NCBI GenBank assembly: GCA_001829505.1 | Contig: MIBK01000008.1 | Coordinates: 1 to 7,864 of the forward strand | Reading direction: 5' to 3' | From: Spirochaetes bacterium RBG_16_67_19 | Lineage (GTDB): Bacteria; Spirochaetota; Spirochaetia; SZUA-6; DRHE01 | DNA: 7,864 nucleotides | In this document: piece by piece, positions 6,777 to 7,864 of the stretch | Position numbering within the stretch: position 1 is the first letter of the stretch | Layout of the letters: each line of letters opens with the position of its first letter | Notes under the pieces: generated by a model | The model's database searches: none | What the model saw: the letters and a program-made list of their open reading frames with translations, nothing else | What the model was told of the DNA's origin: nothing | Made by a program: the position numbers and the translations under genes

Positions 6777-6817
6777 GCCGCTCCTGCGGCCCCCCTCAGC
6801 ACGCTATCGCGTACTGA
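6777..6817. repeat. Repeat unit 4 (41 bp, diverged, right-hand end of array)
   Basis: It shares its first 18 bases with unit 3, including the GCCGC/GCGGC hairpin (6777-6790). With the junction included, 27 bp are identical between 6724-6750 and 6768-6794. Its second hairpin (6796-6817) has arms TCAGCACGC and GCGTACTGA: one G is missing from the left arm and one C from the right, so pairing is kept. It is the first strong stem-loop after the stop codon of the leftward TPR gene and is a candidate terminator for it, though without a T-run. Confidence 0.85.
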
Positions 6818-6824
6818 GCGCCTA
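6813..6824. repeat. 12-bp array-edge repeat, right copy
   Basis: This is an exact second copy of ACTGAGCGCCTA. Its last three bases (CTA, 6822-6824) are the complement of the TAG stop of the leftward TPR gene, so both converging genes terminate within copies of the same 12-mer. Confidence 0.85.
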
Positions 6825-7673
6825 AGGCAGGGCGGCCAGCTGCCCGAGCGCATCCATGACGCGCCGGCGGTGCTCCCGTTCTGCCGCGGCATTGCGCCGT
6901 TCCGCCAGGCGCCCGGCGTTGCCGATGTTGCCGGTGTAATAGCGCCGCAGCGGGAACAGCGCCAGCAGGACGGCTTCGGGGTAATACCGGTTCACGGCCG
7001 CCGCCGCCGCCAGGACCGCGATGCCCCCGTTCACCGCCAGGGCGTTCAGACCATCGGCCGGATCCCCCGCGTAGGCCTGTCCTGCCCCCGGCAGCAGAGC
7101 CGACAGCAGGCGGGCTGTGCGCGGGGACTTCCTTTTTTGTCTGCCCGCTTCGGCCAGAAGCTCGCGCAGTGGCCGCAGGTCACCCTCAGGGAAGGCCCGC
7201 AGCAGGGCTTCCTCGGCCTCGGCCCAACGGCCCTGCTCGATGCGCAGCAGGGCCAGGTGAAGCCAGATGTCCCTCTCCGGGCCGCCGGAGAAGGCCTGCA
7301 GGCCCAGGAGCTCCTGTTCGGCTTCCGCCAGCCTGCCCGCCCGCAGCAGAGCCCGCACCACCTCCAGCCGGAGCTCCAGCCCCGGCTGCGTCGCGGCGGC
7401 CTGGCGCAGCACGGCCATTCCCTCCTGGTAGCGCCCCTCGGCCAGAAGACACAAGCCCAGCCGCGAGCGGACTTCCGCCGCCCGGGAGCCCTGCGGGTGG
7501 AAGAACAGGAAGCGCTTGTATTCGGTGACGGCCTGCGCCGGCGCTCCGCTGGCCAGGAAGGACTCGGCCAAGGTCAGGGCCGGATCGGCGTCCGGCAGGG
7601 AGGCCGACTCGGCGTCTGGGGACCCGCCCCCCAGGAGGCAGAGCAGGACCAGCTCAGCGAGCATCCGCCCCAT
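6822..7673 (-). CDS. TPR-repeat protein with C-terminal membrane region (DUF5683-like), exported or membrane-bound
   Basis: The product is 283 residues from ATG 7673, or 280 from ATG 7664. The later ATG has a better-spaced GAGGG upstream; the earlier one has GAGGG directly against it. The N-terminus (LAELVLLCLLGGG) looks like a short signal peptide or anchor. Four TPR-like helical pairs follow at about 32-61, 66-98, 101-131 and 134-164, with signatures such as SGAPAQAVTEYKRF and EQGRWAEAEEALLRAF, suggesting a protein-binding scaffold. After a basic stretch (QKRKSPRTARLL) comes SALLPGAGQAYAGDPADGLN (191-210), a motif shared by small bacterial membrane proteins of the DUF5683/TM2-like kind. Two hydrophobic segments (about 211-227 and 232-242) and the ending RRYYTGNIGNAGRLAERRNA complete it. 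The partner and role are unknown. It overlaps the 3' end of the upstream gene by 11-20 bases, implying coupled translation, and converges on the sugar operon, so it is probably unrelated in function. Confidence 0.85.
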   Translation of the reverse strand: MGRMLAELVLLCLLGGGSPDAESASLPDADPALTLAESFLASGAPAQAVTEYKRFLFFHPQGSRAAEVRSRLGLCLLAEGRYQEGMAVLRQAAATQPGLELRLEVVRALLRAGRLAEAEQELLGLQAFSGGPERDIWLHLALLRIEQGRWAEAEEALLRAFPEGDLRPLRELLAEAGRQKRKSPRTARLLSALLPGAGQAYAGDPADGLNALAVNGGIAVLAAAAAVNRYYPEAVLLALFPLRRYYTGNIGNAGRLAERRNAAAEREHRRRVMDALGQLAALP

Positions 7674-7864
7674 CCCTCGCCGGCCACGCCGGCCCCGGCG
7701 AGGCCGGCTCGCAGGCCGGAAACAGCGCCAGCAGGTCCTCGCCCAGGGCCTCTTCCTGCTTCCGGTTCCAGCGCCGGGCGGAGACCGCCGAACCGTAGAG
7801 GTTGCCCGCGTACATCAACCCGCCGAAGGAGGCGTACAGCCAGCCGCGCCAGGACCCGACCCCG
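7654..7864 (-). CDS. Membrane protein, C-terminal fragment; likely paralogue of the adjacent TPR protein
   Basis: An open frame enters from the right edge of the window and ends at TGA (complement of 7654-7656), giving 69 residues. It begins GVGSWRGWLYASFGGLMYAG and continues through NLYGSAVSARRWNRKQEEAL to a Pro/Ala-rich tail. The portion WLYASFGGLMYAGNLYGSAVSA can be laid over VLLALFPLRRYYTGNIGNAGRLA near the end of the neighbouring TPR protein: both have a hydrophobic helix, then Y-x-G-N-(L/I), then a basic Arg/Asn-rich helix. That end pattern (Y-x-GN-(I/L)-Y) is typical of the same small membrane family. The frame overlaps the start of the downstream gene by 11-20 bases. Its N-terminal part, including any TPR units or LPG-GQ motif, lies beyond the window, so the full domain content is unknown. 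Confidence 0.75.
   Translation of the reverse strand, partial: GVGSWRGWLYASFGGLMYAGNLYGSAVSARRWNRKQEEALGEDLLALFPACEPASPGPAWPARDGADAR

Larger units (their letters stand above)
6621..6817. repeat. Structured tandem repeat array between convergent genes (four units, two hairpins per unit)
   Basis: The gap between the two convergent genes is filled by four head-to-tail units. Units 1 and 2 are identical over 56 bp; units 3 and 4 are shorter, diverged versions of 44 and 41 bp. Every unit has a GC-rich hairpin followed by a second hairpin with arms based on TCAGCACGGC and GCCGTACTGA. Palindromic, GC-rich, clustered and extragenic, the array resembles REP/BIME elements, but I do not recognise the sequence as a named family. 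Placed between converging genes it could terminate transcription from both sides or protect 3' ends of mRNAs, although no T-tract follows any stem. It lacks CRISPR logic, because there are no unique spacers. No promoter or open frame was seen in it. Confidence 0.9.

Noticed and set aside
6621..6817. A possible CRISPR array.
   Set aside because: The units are contiguous with no unique spacers, unequal lengths and internally palindromic modules, and no cas genes are visible.
6621..6817. A classical intrinsic terminator.
   Set aside because: The stems are strong, but no T-run follows any of them on either strand, so only a tentative termination role is noted under the repeats.

Overview
The window comes from a high-GC bacterium with compact, often overlapping genes and strongly GC-biased third codon positions. 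A lipoprotein signal and an ABC sugar-importer permease are compatible with many phyla, and I cannot place the organism more precisely from 7.9 kb.

Bases 1-6284 (+ strand) are the distal part of a carbohydrate-utilisation operon. It begins with the last 65 codons of a MalG-type ABC sugar permease. Three cytoplasmic carbohydrate-active enzymes follow with almost no spacing: a GH94 phosphorylase that reads as cellobiose phosphorylase (210-2678), a divergent GH20-type beta-hexosaminidase-like enzyme (2678-4477), and a GH9 exo-glycosidase-like enzyme (4461-6284). None of the three has a signal peptide. The simplest reading is that a short beta-linked oligosaccharide is imported intact and dismantled inside the cell: GH94 phosphorolyses the disaccharide to a sugar 1-phosphate, saving ATP, while GH9 and GH20 trim residues from the non-reducing end. 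The same set (ABC importer, GH9, GH20, GH94) makes up the chitobiose operon of Vibrio. Here, however, the GH94 carries cellobiose-phosphorylase residues, so the true substrate is an open question.

Bases 6317-6619 (+) encode a small lipoprotein with one or two further membrane segments, of a conserved but uncharacterised type. It starts at TTG behind a strong Shine-Dalgarno sequence.

Bases 6620-6821 separate two convergent gene groups and hold a four-unit structured repeat array: two perfect 56-bp copies and two shorter diverged copies. Each unit can form a GC-rich hairpin plus a second hairpin whose only C-A mismatch becomes a G-U wobble on the - strand. Both flanking genes end inside a 12-bp sequence that occurs at both edges of the array.

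Bases 6822-7864 (- strand) carry a TPR protein with a C-terminal membrane region, overlapping the 3' end of an upstream gene cut by the window edge. The visible C-terminus of that gene resembles the C-terminus of the TPR protein, so they look like tandem paralogues.
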